Below, piece by piece: positions 48,315-57,372 of a stretch of DNA of 64,000 nucleotides (positions within the stretch are counted from its first letter, which is position 1; the number at the start of each line of letters is the position of its first letter). The notes beneath the pieces were generated by a model. The model did no database searches. It was not told the DNA's origin and was given only the letters and a program-made list of their open reading frames with translations. Position numbers and translations under genes: made by a program. This stretch comes from Xanthomonas chitinilytica (lineage in GTDB: Bacteria; Pseudomonadota; Gammaproteobacteria; Xanthomonadales; Xanthomonadaceae): assembly GCF_026107455.2 (NCBI RefSeq), contig NZ_JAPCHY010000011.1, positions 124,001-188,000 on the forward strand, in the 5' to 3' direction.

Positions 48315-51300
48315 TCAATGGAAGTCGCGGCTGCGGATATCCAGGCTTCCCAGCAGTGGCGTCAGGTCGTGCAGGCGTCGGGCGATCAGGTGGCGCACGC
48401 CGTTCTCCGACTCCAGCCGCCCGTCCACCCGCATCAGTCGCGCTTCCAGGAACACCGGGCGCTGGCGTTCGGCCAGCTGCCGCCATACCACCACGTTGAC
48501 CATCCCGTGTTCGTCCTCGAGGGTGACGAAGGTGACGCCGCTGGCGGTCTGCGGGCGTTGCCGTCCGGTGACCAGGCCGGCCACGGCGACCAGGCTGCCG
48601 GAGGCGAGCGCGGCCAGGTCGCGGGAACTGTGGCAGCGCTGCGCCTGCAGCTGCCGGCGCAACCGCGACAGCGGATGCCGTTCCAGCGTGGTGCCGAGCA
48701 GCGCGTAGTCGGCGCGCAGGTCCTCGCCGGGCGTGGGCATCGGCAGCGCCACCTGCGCTTCGGCCGTGGCCGGATGGCCGTCGAACAATGGCCGCTGCGC
48801 CTCGACCCCGGCAATCGCCCAGCGTGCGCGGTGGCGGTGGCCGGCCAGTCCACGCAGCGCGCCGGCATCGGCCAGCAGCGCCTGCGATCGCGGGTCCAGC
48901 CTGGCACGGCCGCACAGGTCGGCCACGTCGGCGAACGCTTCCACCGCTCTCGCCCGTTCGATGCGCACGGCCTCCTCCGCATTGAACCCGCGGACCATGC
49001 GCAGGCCCAGGCGGATGGCCAGGCGGTCGCCGCGCTCGGATTCGAGGGTGCAGTCCCAGCAGCTGTGGCGCACGTCCACCGGACGGGTGGCCACGCCATG
49101 CCGGCGCGCATCCTGCAGCAGCTGGTCGGCGCTGTAGAAGCCCATCGGCTGGCTGTTGATCAGCGCGCAGGCGAACTCGGCCGGGTGATGGCATTTGAGC
49201 CAGCTGCTGGCGTAGGCGATCAACGCGAAACTGGCGGCGTGGCTCTCCGGGAAACCGTAATCGCCGAAGCCCTTGATCTGCTCGAAGATGCGCTCGGCGA
49301 ATTCCAGCGGGTAGCCACGTTCGAGCATGCCGCCGATGAGCCGCTCGCGGTGGTGTTCCAGCCCGCCATGGCGTTTCCATGCGGCCATCGAGCGCCGCAG
49401 CTGGTCGGCCTGGCTGGCGTCGTAGCCGGCGGCGACCATCGCGATCTGCATCACCTGTTCCTGGAACAGCGGCACGCCCAGCGTGCGCTCCAGCACTTTC
49501 TCCAGCGCCGCGGAGGGATAGGCCACGTCCTCTTTTCCCTCGCGGCGGCGCAGGTAGGGGTGCACCATGTCGCCCTGGATCGGCCCGGGGCGCACGATCG
49601 CCACCTCGATCACCAGGTCGTAGAAGGTCGCCGGCTTCAGCCGCGGCAGCATCGCCATCTGCGCGCGCGATTCGATCTGGAACACGCCGATGGTGTCGGC
49701 GCGGGCGATCATGTCGTAGGTCTCCTTGTCGCCTGCCGGAATCGTGGCCAGCGTGTATTCCAGCCCGCGGTGGCGGTGGATCAGGTCGAACGCCCGCCGC
49801 ACCGCGGTGAGCATGCCCAGCGCCAGCACGTCCACCTTGAGCAGCCCCAGCGCCTCCAGGTCGTCCTTGTCCCACTGGATCACCGTGCGCTGCTCCATCG
49901 CCGCGTTCTCCACCGGCACCATGGTGTGCAGGGGGCGCTCGGAAATGACGAAGCCGCCGGGGTGCTGCGACAGGTAATGCGGGAAATTCACCAGTTCCCC
50001 GGCCAGCACCACGATCCGCCGCAGCAGCGGGCTGTCCGGGTCGAAGCCCTGCTCGCGCAGGCGCGCGGCCGAAGGCATCTCGTCGCTCCAGTGGCCGACC
50101 GTGGCGGTAAGCCGGGCGATGGCATCCTGCGGCAGGCCAAGTACCCGCGCCACGTCGCGCAGCGCCCCGCGGCTGCCGTACAGCGTGGCCACGGCCGCCA
50201 GCGCGGCGCGTTCGCGGCCGTAGCGGGCGAACACGTACTGGATCACCTCCTCGCGGCGTTCGTGCTCGAAATCGACGTCGATGTCGGGCGGCTCGTCGCG
50301 GTCGGCGGAAATGAAGCGTTCGAACAGCAGGTTGCTGCGGCGGGGATCCAGCTCGGTGATGCCCAGTGCGAAGCACACCACCGAGTTGGCCGCCGAGCCG
50401 CGCCCCTGGCACAGGATGCCGCGGCTGCGTGCATACGTGACCAGATCGTGCACGGTCAGGAAATACGACTCGTAGCGCTTGCCTGCGATCAACGCCAGTT
50501 CCTTGTCGATCAACGCCTGCGCGGCGGCCGGCGTGCCCTCCGGCCAGCGGCTTGCGGCGCCCTGCTCCACCAGCCGCGCCAGCCAGCTGCGTGGCGTATG
50601 CCCGGCCGGCACCAGTTCGTGCGGATACTGGTAGTCGATGGCGGCCTTGAGGTCGAAACCCGCGCAGCGCCCGGCGATGCGCAGCGTCTCGGCCAGCAGC
50701 GCCGGCGGGTACAGTTCGCGCAGCGCCGGCAAGGGCCGCAGGTGGCGCTCGCCGTTGGCGAACAGCAGGTGTCCGGCCTCGGCCACCGTGGTGCGGTGGC
50801 GGATGGCGGTCATCGCATCCTGCAGGGCACGGCGGCCACGGGCATGCATGTGCACGTCGCCGCTGGCCACCAGCGGCAGTTCCAGCGCCGCGGCCAGCGC
50901 CTGCAGCCGCGCCAGCCGGGCCGCATCGTCGGCGCCGCGGTGCAGCTCGACCGCGATCCACGCACGCCCGGCGAACCGCTCCTTCAGCCATTGCCCCTGG
51001 CATGCGTCGCTGTCCGGGTCCGGCAGCCACAACGCCAGCAGGCCCGGTATCGGCGCATCGAAATCCTCGCCCAGCAGCCGGTATTCGCCCTTGGCCGCGC
51101 GCCGCCGGGCCCGGGTGATCAGCCGGCACAGGGCCTGGTAGCCGTGCACGTCCTCGACCAGCAGCACCAGCTTCGGCCCATGCTCCACCCGCATCTCGCT
51201 GCCGACGATCAGCGCCAGGCCGGTGTCCCTGGCCGCCTGCCAGGCGCGCACGATGCCGGCCAGGGTGCATTCGTCGGTGATCGCCAGCGCCCGGTAGCCA

Positions 51301-51398
51301 TGCCGGGCGGCGCGCCGGAACAGTTCCGGCGCGGTGGACGCGCCGCGCTGGAAGCTGAAGGCGGACAGGCAGTGCAGTTCGGCGTAGCCCGCGCTCAT
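48315..51398 (-). CDS. dnaE2: Error-prone DNA polymerase DnaE2 (ImuC)
   Basis: A 1027-aa C-family polymerase, the catalytic part of the SOS mutasome. ATG 51398 gives [16 protein letters not shown]; the PHP domain (1-270) has [14 protein letters not shown] and [10 protein letters not shown]. The active-site carboxylates are Asp372, Asp374 and Asp376 in [16 protein letters not shown], with [17 protein letters not shown] supplying the third acid. The C-terminal OB fold ([20 protein letters not shown]) is typical of DnaE2. The length and lack of the DnaE tau-binding tail set it apart from replicative DnaE. It is the last gene of lexA2-imuA-imuB-dnaE2, overlapping imuB as ATGA. Confidence 0.96.
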   Translation of the reverse strand: MSAGYAELHCLSAFSFQRGASTAPELFRRAARHGYRALAITDECTLAGIVRAWQAARDTGLALIVGSEMRVEHGPKLVLLVEDVHGYQALCRLITRARRRAAKGEYRLLGEDFDAPIPGLLALWLPDPDSDACQGQWLKERFAGRAWIAVELHRGADDAARLARLQALAAALELPLVASGDVHMHARGRRALQDAMTAIRHRTTVAEAGHLLFANGERHLRPLPALRELYPPALLAETLRIAGRCAGFDLKAAIDYQYPHELVPAGHTPRSWLARLVEQGAASRWPEGTPAAAQALIDKELALIAGKRYESYFLTVHDLVTYARSRGILCQGRGSAANSVVCFALGITELDPRRSNLLFERFISADRDEPPDIDVDFEHERREEVIQYVFARYGRERAALAAVATLYGSRGALRDVARVLGLPQDAIARLTATVGHWSDEMPSAARLREQGFDPDSPLLRRIVVLAGELVNFPHYLSQHPGGFVISERPLHTMVPVENAAMEQRTVIQWDKDDLEALGLLKVDVLALGMLTAVRRAFDLIHRHRGLEYTLATIPAGDKETYDMIARADTIGVFQIESRAQMAMLPRLKPATFYDLVIEVAIVRPGPIQGDMVHPYLRRREGKEDVAYPSAALEKVLERTLGVPLFQEQVMQIAMVAAGYDASQADQLRRSMAAWKRHGGLEHHRERLIGGMLERGYPLEFAERIFEQIKGFGDYGFPESHAASFALIAYASSWLKCHHPAEFACALINSQPMGFYSADQLLQDARRHGVATRPVDVRHSCWDCTLESERGDRLAIRLGLRMVRGFNAEEAVRIERARAVEAFADVADLCGRARLDPRSQALLADAGALRGLAGHRHRARWAIAGVEAQRPLFDGHPATAEAQVALPMPTPGEDLRADYALLGTTLERHPLSRLRRQLQAQRCHSSRDLAALASGSLVAVAGLVTGRQRPQTASGVTFVTLEDEHGMVNVVVWRQLAERQRPVFLEARLMRVDGRLESENGVRHLIARRLHDLTPLLGSLDIRSRDFH

Positions 51399-52813
51399 GC
51401 GAACCACCCGTGCAGCATGAAGCCGCCCTCGCCGCCCACTTCGCGCCAGGCCCAGGCCTGCTGGCCGAACTGCGTGCCCACCCGGTAGTAATCGCGGCGC
51501 AGGTCGGCACCGTCCCACCAGCCGCTCTCGATCCGCTCGGGACCTTCCAGGATGCGCGGTGCGGCGCCCGGCCAGGGTACCGGCGCGGGCAGCAACCAGC
51601 CCGGCCTGGCCCCGCCGGCAACCGCGATGGGGGCACGCTTCCCCGCATCGCTCTCGTTGCGCCAGGCCTGCTCCGGGCGATGGTCGGCATGCGTGCGCAG
51701 GCCGTGCACGGCCTGTTCGCCCAGGCGCGCGCGCAGGCGTTCGCGCAGTTGCTCCCACGGCATGCTCTGCTGCGGTCGCTGCTCGAACAGTTCGCGGTGC
51801 GCCGGCACGAACGCCGGCAACTGGTCGGCATGCAGGCACAGCGCCCGCACCGGTGCCGGCAGCTGCGCCTGCTCCAGCCGGCTGCGGGCGATCTCGAACA
51901 GCAGTGCCGGGTCGCGCTCGGCGGCAAGCAGGCCGATCGTCACCGTGGTGGCGGCGCAGTCCTCGTGCTCCAGCCGCAACGCGAAGCGCTGCACGCTGCC
52001 GTCGCGGCCGGCCAGGAACGCGGCCAGGTCGGCCACCAGCCGCCGCAGCGGGAACAGCAGGGCCTGCGAGGACTCGACCTCGTAGCCGAGCTCGATCCGC
52101 TGTTCGAATACCTCCGGCGGCCGGTACGGGCGCAACGGGAAGGGCCGTTCGCCCAGCAATGCGTCCAGGTGCTGCAGCACCTGCGGCGGGAAGCGCCGGG
52201 CGATGCCCTCGCGCGGCAATGCCAGCAGCTGCCGCAGCGTGCGCAGGCCCATGCGCGCGAAGGCGCCGGCGACGTCGGCGGCGAACCCGGCCCGCGCCAC
52301 CGGCAGCGCCGCCAGCGCCTGCCGCAGCTCGCGGTCGCCGACGGCCAGCCCGTCGTGCCGGTTGGCCAGCGCCCGCGCGGCGACCGGATTGGGCGCCAGC
52401 ACGATGCGGTGGCGGAAGCCCAGTTCCGACAGTTCCGCGCGCAGGCGCGCCTCGAACCGCGGCCACGGCCCGAACAGGCCCAGGCTGCCCTCGATCTCGA
52501 CGATCAACGCCTGCGCATACTGCAGGCTGACCTGCGAACTGAAGCGATAGGCCCAGGCCGCCAGCAGCGCGTGCCAGCGTGCCTCGTCGGCCGGCTCGTG
52601 GTGGCTGCACTCGAATCCGCGTGCCAGCGCCTGCGCCGCGGTGAGCGACAGTCCCGGCTTCAGCCCCAGCGCCGCGGCGGCGGGATTGACCGCATGCAAC
52701 ACCCGCCGCTGCGCCGGGCCGGCGAGCAGCACCCGCGGCGCAGCGGGGTCGGCGCAGCCGCGCAGCACGCCGTCCAGCGCCAGATGCGGCAACAGGATGC
52801 AGGCCCAGCGCAT
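51395..52813 (-). CDS. imuB: ImuB, catalytically inactive Y-family polymerase homologue
   Basis: A 472-aa protein related to Y-family polymerases. The N-terminus reads [19 protein letters not shown], without the DMDAFFA acid, and the palm reads [11 protein letters not shown] in place of SIDEAYLD, so two of the three metal-binding acids are gone. This fits ImuB, which acts as an adaptor between DnaE2, ImuA and the sliding clamp. SSQALLF at about residue 215 may be a clamp-binding motif, but I am not sure. GAGG lies five or six bases before ATG 52813. Seven bp separate it from imuA. Confidence 0.93.
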   Translation of the reverse strand: MRWACILLPHLALDGVLRGCADPAAPRVLLAGPAQRRVLHAVNPAAAALGLKPGLSLTAAQALARGFECSHHEPADEARWHALLAAWAYRFSSQVSLQYAQALIVEIEGSLGLFGPWPRFEARLRAELSELGFRHRIVLAPNPVAARALANRHDGLAVGDRELRQALAALPVARAGFAADVAGAFARMGLRTLRQLLALPREGIARRFPPQVLQHLDALLGERPFPLRPYRPPEVFEQRIELGYEVESSQALLFPLRRLVADLAAFLAGRDGSVQRFALRLEHEDCAATTVTIGLLAAERDPALLFEIARSRLEQAQLPAPVRALCLHADQLPAFVPAHRELFEQRPQQSMPWEQLRERLRARLGEQAVHGLRTHADHRPEQAWRNESDAGKRAPIAVAGGARPGWLLPAPVPWPGAAPRILEGPERIESGWWDGADLRRDYYRVGTQFGQQAWAWREVGGEGGFMLHGWFA

Positions 52814-52820
52814 GCCGCCC

Positions 52821-53441
52821 TCATCGCACCGCGGCGAACGGGATCGGGCGTGTCGGGGCCATGCCGCCCCGGCACTTGAGTACCCGCAGCTGCGCGGGAC
52901 GGACATCGATGGCGATGCGCAACGCCGCCGGCGAAGGGTTGCGTGCCGCCTGCAGCGGCCGGCAGGCGAACCCCAGGGTCTGCCCGGACTCGGCCGCCAC
53001 CTGCAACCGCCGCAATGCCCGGTCGTCGGCCAGCTGCGGCCAGCACAGCACCGCACCGCAGCTGCCCGAACGCAGGCATTGCTCGCTGGCCCACAACGCA
53101 TCGCGCAGCTGCGGGGCCTGCACCACCTGCAGCTGGCGCAGATCGATGCCGGCGGCCTGCCAGGCCGGGGCATAGGGAATGTAGGGCGGCGCCACCAGCA
53201 CCACCCGCTCGCCGGCCTGCGACAGCCGCGCCAGCGAGGGCCACAGCAGCCGCAGTTCGCCGACACCATCGGCCGGCTGCAGCACCTCGGTCAGCGCCGC
53301 TTCCGGCCAGCCACCGCTGGGCAGGACCGCATCCAGCAACGCGTGGCCGCTGGGCTGGCCGCTGGCCGGCAGCGGCGCTGGCCGCCCGCGCCAGACCCGG
53401 CGTTCGTGCAGCAGCGTATCGAGGGCGACCACCGCGCCCAT
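52821..53441 (-). CDS. imuA: ImuA (SulA/RecA-like) mutasome protein
   Basis: A 206-aa RecA-fold protein of the ImuA group: VALDTLLHERRVWRG, LPSGGWPEAALTEVLQ and LSQAGERVVLVAPPYIPYAPAW. It lacks a clear Walker A. ImuA supports DnaE2/ImuB-dependent mutagenesis and modulates RecA in related species. Its ATG overlaps the lexA2 stop by one base (TGATG), so expression is coupled to the repressor. Confidence 0.9.
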   Translation of the reverse strand: MGAVVALDTLLHERRVWRGRPAPLPASGQPSGHALLDAVLPSGGWPEAALTEVLQPADGVGELRLLWPSLARLSQAGERVVLVAPPYIPYAPAWQAAGIDLRQLQVVQAPQLRDALWASEQCLRSGSCGAVLCWPQLADDRALRRLQVAAESGQTLGFACRPLQAARNPSPAALRIAIDVRPAQLRVLKCRGGMAPTRPIPFAAVR

Positions 53442-54058
53442 CAGCCGCGCCGCACCAGCCCGCAGAACACGCCTTCGATGGCGAAATCCTGGCCCGGCTG
53501 CACCTCGATCGGCGCATAGGCGGGATTGCGCGACAGCAGCCGCAACGCATCGGCCGAATGCGACAGCCGCTTGATGGTCAGCTCGCCGTCCAGCCGCGCC
53601 ACCACCGTCTGCCCGTCGCGGGCCTCGGGCGTGCGTCGTACCCCGACCAGGTCGCCCTCGAGGATGCCGTCCCCGATCATCGAATCGCCCTGCACCCGCA
53701 GCAGGTAATCCGGCCGGGCCGAAAACAGCCGCGCATCCAGCGCCAGCGTGTCGACCAGCCCGGCATCGGCGCCGATCGGCACGCCGGCCGCCACCCGCCC
53801 CAGCACCGGCACCTGCAGCAGGTCGCCACGGGGCCGCAATCCGGCCGGCCGGATGCCGCGGGCCTGGCCGGCGGCAACCTCGATCAGCCCGGCCCCGGCC
53901 AGCGCCAGCACGTGCTTGCGGGCCGCCCCGCGCGAGGCAAGCCCGCAGGCATCGGCGATCTCGGCCAGAGTCGGCGGCTGGCCGTGACCGGCCACCCGGT
54001 CGCGGATGAAATCGAGGATGGCGGCACGCCGGGGGCTCAGTTCGCTCATGGAGTACAT
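53441..54058 (-). CDS. lexA2: LexA-type SOS repressor (LexA2), repressor of the mutasome operon
   Basis: A 205-aa LexA. The winged helix covers residues 6-70 (RRAAILDFIRDRVAGHGQPP, TLAEIADACGL). The cleavage site is Ala91-Gly92 in VLGRVAAGVP; Ser126 (GDSM) and Lys163 (TIKRL) form the peptidase dyad. ATG 54058 is preferred because GGAAAAG precedes it; ATG 54049 three codons later is the other choice. A perfect GAGTAC-ATTT-GTACTC palindrome covers the start. First gene of lexA2-imuA-imuB-dnaE2, a widespread self-regulated damage-induced cassette. Confidence 0.95.
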   Translation of the reverse strand: MYSMSELSPRRAAILDFIRDRVAGHGQPPTLAEIADACGLASRGAARKHVLALAGAGLIEVAAGQARGIRPAGLRPRGDLLQVPVLGRVAAGVPIGADAGLVDTLALDARLFSARPDYLLRVQGDSMIGDGILEGDLVGVRRTPEARDGQTVVARLDGELTIKRLSHSADALRLLSRNPAYAPIEVQPGQDFAIEGVFCGLVRRG

Positions 54059-54066
54059 TTGTACTC
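54051..54066. promoter_or_regulatory. LexA operator covering the lexA2 start
   Basis: GAGTAC-ATTT-GTACTC, a perfect 6-4-6 palindrome. It fits the AGTAC-N4-GT(A/G)CT type known for LexA2 proteins of pseudomonads and xanthomonads. It overlaps ATG 54058 and lies two bases before ATG 54049, so bound LexA2 would also mask the ribosome site region of the DNA. The diguanylate cyclase gene diverges from this gap, 132 bp away. Confidence 0.85.
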
Positions 54067-54198
54067 TTTTCCGGCGAAACCGGCCATCCCCCATCCGCAT
54101 TCCCTTTCGCCATTGCAGCAATGCGTCAAGAACCGCCGCGCCGCCCCCTGCTATGGTCCGCCCTGCACCCGAGCCTCCTTGCCCGCCGCAACCAGGCA

Positions 54199-55185
54199 AT
54201 GCCCCTGACATCCCATGAGCCGCGGAGCGTCCCGCTCCGCACCATCGCCCCGGTCACCGCCATTGCCCTGGCGGTGTTCGCCGCATGGCGATGGTGGGGG
54301 GCCGGCGATGCCACCGGCGCCCTGCTGGCCGTGCTGTGCGCCCTGCCGGCCATCGCTTCGGTCCTGCTGCTGGAGTACTACCGGCGCCACCTGCCGATGG
54401 CCGGCCTGCTGCTCTGCGCCGCCAATGCGCTGGGCAGCCTGCTGGCCGCCTGGCGCCTCGGCAGCGATGGGCTGGCGTGGTCCTACCTGGCGCTGATGGC
54501 CAACTTCTTCATCGTCCGCAGCGGCGTGGCGATCCCGGCCAACCTGCTGCTGGCGCTGGGCCTGCTGGCGATGCCGGGGCTGCTGCTGGGCGAACCGCCG
54601 CGCGTCTCGGCCATCCTGGTGATCGTGCTGATCCTGGGTTTCGGCCATCGCTTCTTCACGCGCCTGCAGGACGACCGCACGCACATGGAGGCCCTGGCCT
54701 CGCTGGACGCCCTGACCGGCCTGCCCAACCGGCGCCTGCTGGAAGACACCCTGACCCGCCTGATCGCCGACCCGCGCAGCCGGCGCCGCCAGCACGCCCT
54801 GATCGTGCTCGACATCGATCGTTTCAAGGAAGTGAACGACCTGTACGGGCACCGCGCCGGCGACATCGCCCTGTCCGACCTGGCGACGATCCTGCGCTTC
54901 GAACTGCGCGGGCAGGACCAGGTCTTCCGCTTCGGCGGCGAGGAGTTCGTGGTGCTGGTGCACGCGCCGACCCGCGATGCGCTGGAAGGCGTCACCGAGC
55001 GCCTGCGCAAGGCCGTCTACCAGTCCCTGCGCGGCCCCGGCGGCCGCATCACCGTATCGCTGGGCGGCGCGATGTACACCGGTGAGCCGCACTGGCAGGA
55101 CTGGTTCTCGCGCGCCGACACCGCGCTGTACCTGGCCAAGGGCGCCGGCCACAACAACTACGTCATCGCCGACGACCTGGACTGA
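54199..55185 (+). CDS. Membrane-bound diguanylate cyclase (GGDEF)
   Basis: A 328-aa protein with about five membrane helices (residues 10-150), then a GGDEF domain. DALTGLPNRRLLEDTL and VLDIDRFKEVNDLYGH are the substrate and metal blocks, and the active motif is GGEEF in RFGGEEFVVLVH, a functional variant. No RxxD inhibitory site is evident four residues before it. ATG 54199 is chosen; an in-frame ATG at 54121 would add 26 residues. The membrane part resembles MASE-type sensors. It lies between the SOS operon and the efflux operon, ending seven bp from smeX. Confidence 0.86.
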   Translation: MPLTSHEPRSVPLRTIAPVTAIALAVFAAWRWWGAGDATGALLAVLCALPAIASVLLLEYYRRHLPMAGLLLCAANALGSLLAAWRLGSDGLAWSYLALMANFFIVRSGVAIPANLLLALGLLAMPGLLLGEPPRVSAILVIVLILGFGHRFFTRLQDDRTHMEALASLDALTGLPNRRLLEDTLTRLIADPRSRRRQHALIVLDIDRFKEVNDLYGHRAGDIALSDLATILRFELRGQDQVFRFGGEEFVVLVHAPTRDALEGVTERLRKAVYQSLRGPGGRITVSLGGAMYTGEPHWQDWFSRADTALYLAKGAGHNNYVIADDLD

Positions 55186-55192
55186 GGCGCCG

Positions 55193-56614
55193 CTATGGCG
55201 CCTGCGCGACCGTGGCGACCGGCGTGCCCTGGCCCCATCCGCCCAACGCCTTGTAGATGGCGACGACGCCGATGTTCACCGCGGCCTCGGCCTCGGCCAG
55301 CGCGTCCTCCGCCGCCAGCCGGCTGCGCTGCGCGTCGAGCAGGGTCAGGAAATCGCCGCCGCCTTCGCGGTAGTGGATCTGCGCCAGCGCCTCGGCCCGT
55401 TGCGCCGCCTGCACCTGTTCGGCCAGCAGCCCCAGCCGCGCCTGCTGCCGGGCATAGCCGGTCAGTGCATTGCCGGTCTCCTCCAGCGCCAGCAGCACCG
55501 TCTTCTCGTACTCGGCCGCGGCACCGTCGGCCTGCGCCTCGCTGGCGCGCAGGCGCGCACGCACGCTGCCGATGTCGAAGGCCGCCCAGCTGATCGACGG
55601 CGTCAGCGACCAGGCCTTGCTGCTTCCCTGCAGCAGCGAGCCGGCATCGCCGGACAGGAAGCCGACGAAGCCGCTCAGGCTGATGCGCGGGAACAGCTCG
55701 GCGGTGGCGACCCCGATCCGCGCGGTGGCCGCGGCCAGCCGACGCTCGGCCAGGCGCACGTCCGGACGCTGGCGCAGCAGCTGGGTGGTATCGCCCAGCG
55801 GCAGTTCCCGCGCATAGGCCGGCAGCGGTCGTGGCGCCAGCCGTTCCTCCAACGCGCCCGGGCGCACTCCCAGCAGCACCGCCAGGCGGTGCTGGGCCTG
55901 CAGTTCCGCCGCCTGCAGCAACGGCACTCCGGCCTCGACCGATTTCAGCCGCGCGCGGTTGCCCTGCACGTCCAGTTCGGTACCCGCGCCCAGCTGCCAG
56001 CGGGCCTCGGCCAGGCGCTGGGTATCGCCCAGGTTGACCAGGGTCTGCTGCGCCACCGCGATCCGCTGTTGCAGGCCGCGCAGTTCGAAATAGTGGCGCG
56101 CCACTTCCGCGGCCACCGTCACCTGCGCGTCGGCCAGCCCGGCCTGCTCCGCCTCCAGCTCGGCATGGGCGGCCTCGGCCGCACGCCGCTGGCGTCCGAA
56201 CAGGTCCAGTTCCCAGCCGGCATCGAACCCCAGGCTGTAGCTCTCGCTGGTCAGCCGCGCGCCATCGGCCGCCGCCTCCGGTTGCCGGCGGCGGTCGTGG
56301 CTGCCGCCGGCGACCACGTGCGGCGCCTGGTCCAGGCGCCGCTCCACGAACACCGCGCGCGCCTGCGCTACCCGCGCCAGCGCGATGCGCAGGTCCAGGT
56401 TGGCGTCCAGCGCATCGCCGACCAGCTGTTCCAGCACCGGGTCGTCGAACTGCGACCACCACACCGCCACCGGCGAGGCGCTGCTGAAACCGGTCTCGTC
56501 GCTGCCCTGCACGCTCACCGGCGCCTGCACCGGCGCACGGTAGTCCGGCCCGACGCTGGCGCAACCGACCAGCAGCGCCGAGGCCAGCACCGTCATCGCC
56601 ATCCGGCTCACCAT
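55193..56614 (-). CDS. smeX: RND efflux outer-membrane factor, TolC/NodT family lipoprotein
   Basis: A 473-aa outer-membrane channel, MVSRMAMTVLASALLVGC with lipobox LLVGC. The OEP repeats are visible: VAVWWSQFDDPVLEQLVGDAL, DLRIALARVAQARAVFVE, and in the second half RPDVRLAERRLAAATARIGVATAELFPRISLSG, the family hallmark. It starts four bases before the end of the SDR gene (ATGG..TGA overlap). By order it matches smeX of the S. maltophilia smeU1VWU2X cluster, related to OprN. Confidence 0.88.
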   Translation of the reverse strand: MVSRMAMTVLASALLVGCASVGPDYRAPVQAPVSVQGSDETGFSSASPVAVWWSQFDDPVLEQLVGDALDANLDLRIALARVAQARAVFVERRLDQAPHVVAGGSHDRRRQPEAAADGARLTSESYSLGFDAGWELDLFGRQRRAAEAAHAELEAEQAGLADAQVTVAAEVARHYFELRGLQQRIAVAQQTLVNLGDTQRLAEARWQLGAGTELDVQGNRARLKSVEAGVPLLQAAELQAQHRLAVLLGVRPGALEERLAPRPLPAYARELPLGDTTQLLRQRPDVRLAERRLAAATARIGVATAELFPRISLSGFVGFLSGDAGSLLQGSSKAWSLTPSISWAAFDIGSVRARLRASEAQADGAAAEYEKTVLLALEETGNALTGYARQQARLGLLAEQVQAAQRAEALAQIHYREGGGDFLTLLDAQRSRLAAEDALAEAEAAVNIGVVAIYKALGGWGQGTPVATVAQAP

Positions 56615-57342
56615 GGCAGCACCTCGCCCAGGTAGGTGAAGCTGCCGCTGGGACCGTCCTGGTCCAGCAATGCCATCGCCACGCTGCTGCGCGCACCCTC
56701 GGTGACGTCGATCTCGCCCTCGCCGGCATTCATGTCGGTCTTCACGTAGCCGGGATGGATCATGTTGGCCTTGATCGCACTGTCGCGCAGTTCGTAGGCC
56801 AGGTGCAGGGTCCAGGCGTTCAGCGCGCTCTTGGACACGTTGTAGGCCGGCAGCTTGAAGTCGTAGATCGACGAGGACGGATCGGCGTGCAGGGTCAGCG
56901 AACCCAGGCAGCTGGACACGTTGACGATGCGGCCGGCCGGCGAGCGCCGCAGCAGCGGCAGGAAGGCCCGGGTCACCTCCACCACCGCGAACAGGTTGGT
57001 GTCGAAGGTGTCGCGCCAGACCTGCGCGCTCTGCTGCGAAGGCGCCAGCTGCAGGTCGTCGAGCAGGATGCCGGCGTTGTTGACCAGGATGTCCAGCCGG
57101 CCGTGGCGCTGCTCCACCGTGGCCACCGCCGCGGCGATGCTGGCCGCATCCAGCACGTCCAGCTGGATCGCCTCCACCGGCAGTCCTTCGGCCTGCAGCT
57201 TCAATGCGCCGGCCACGGCCCGGTCGCGGTTGCGGCCGGCCAGCAGCGTATGCACGCCGGCCTGCGCCAGCTGGCGCACGGTCTCCAGGCCGATGCCGCG
57301 GGTGGCGCCGGTGACCAGCGCGATCTTCTGCGTGTTGCTCAT
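56608..57342 (-). CDS. smeU2: Short-chain dehydrogenase/reductase in the efflux operon
   Basis: A 244-aa SDR: cofactor loop VTGATRGIGLETVRQL, NNAGILLDDL, and catalytic Ser and Tyr-x-x-x-Lys in NVSSCLGSL and YNVSKSALNAW. The substrate is unknown. SDR genes within an RND operon are the mark of the smeVWX type; here it sits between the pump and the outer-membrane gene, as smeU2 does. Confidence 0.88.
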   Translation of the reverse strand: MSNTQKIALVTGATRGIGLETVRQLAQAGVHTLLAGRNRDRAVAGALKLQAEGLPVEAIQLDVLDAASIAAAVATVEQRHGRLDILVNNAGILLDDLQLAPSQQSAQVWRDTFDTNLFAVVEVTRAFLPLLRRSPAGRIVNVSSCLGSLTLHADPSSSIYDFKLPAYNVSKSALNAWTLHLAYELRDSAIKANMIHPGYVKTDMNAGEGEIDVTEGARSSVAMALLDQDGPSGSFTYLGEVLPW

Positions 57343-57372
57343 GGGTGATTCCTCGTAACGGGGGAAGAAGGG

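Noticed and set aside
48120..51488. An 1122-codon plus-strand frame opposite dnaE2
   Set aside because: dnaE2 is unmistakable; the opposite frame is repetitive and has no domain.
53441..54058. Housekeeping lexA-recA locus
   Set aside because: The gene is followed by imuA-imuB-dnaE2 and not by recA, which fits the LexA2 cassette.
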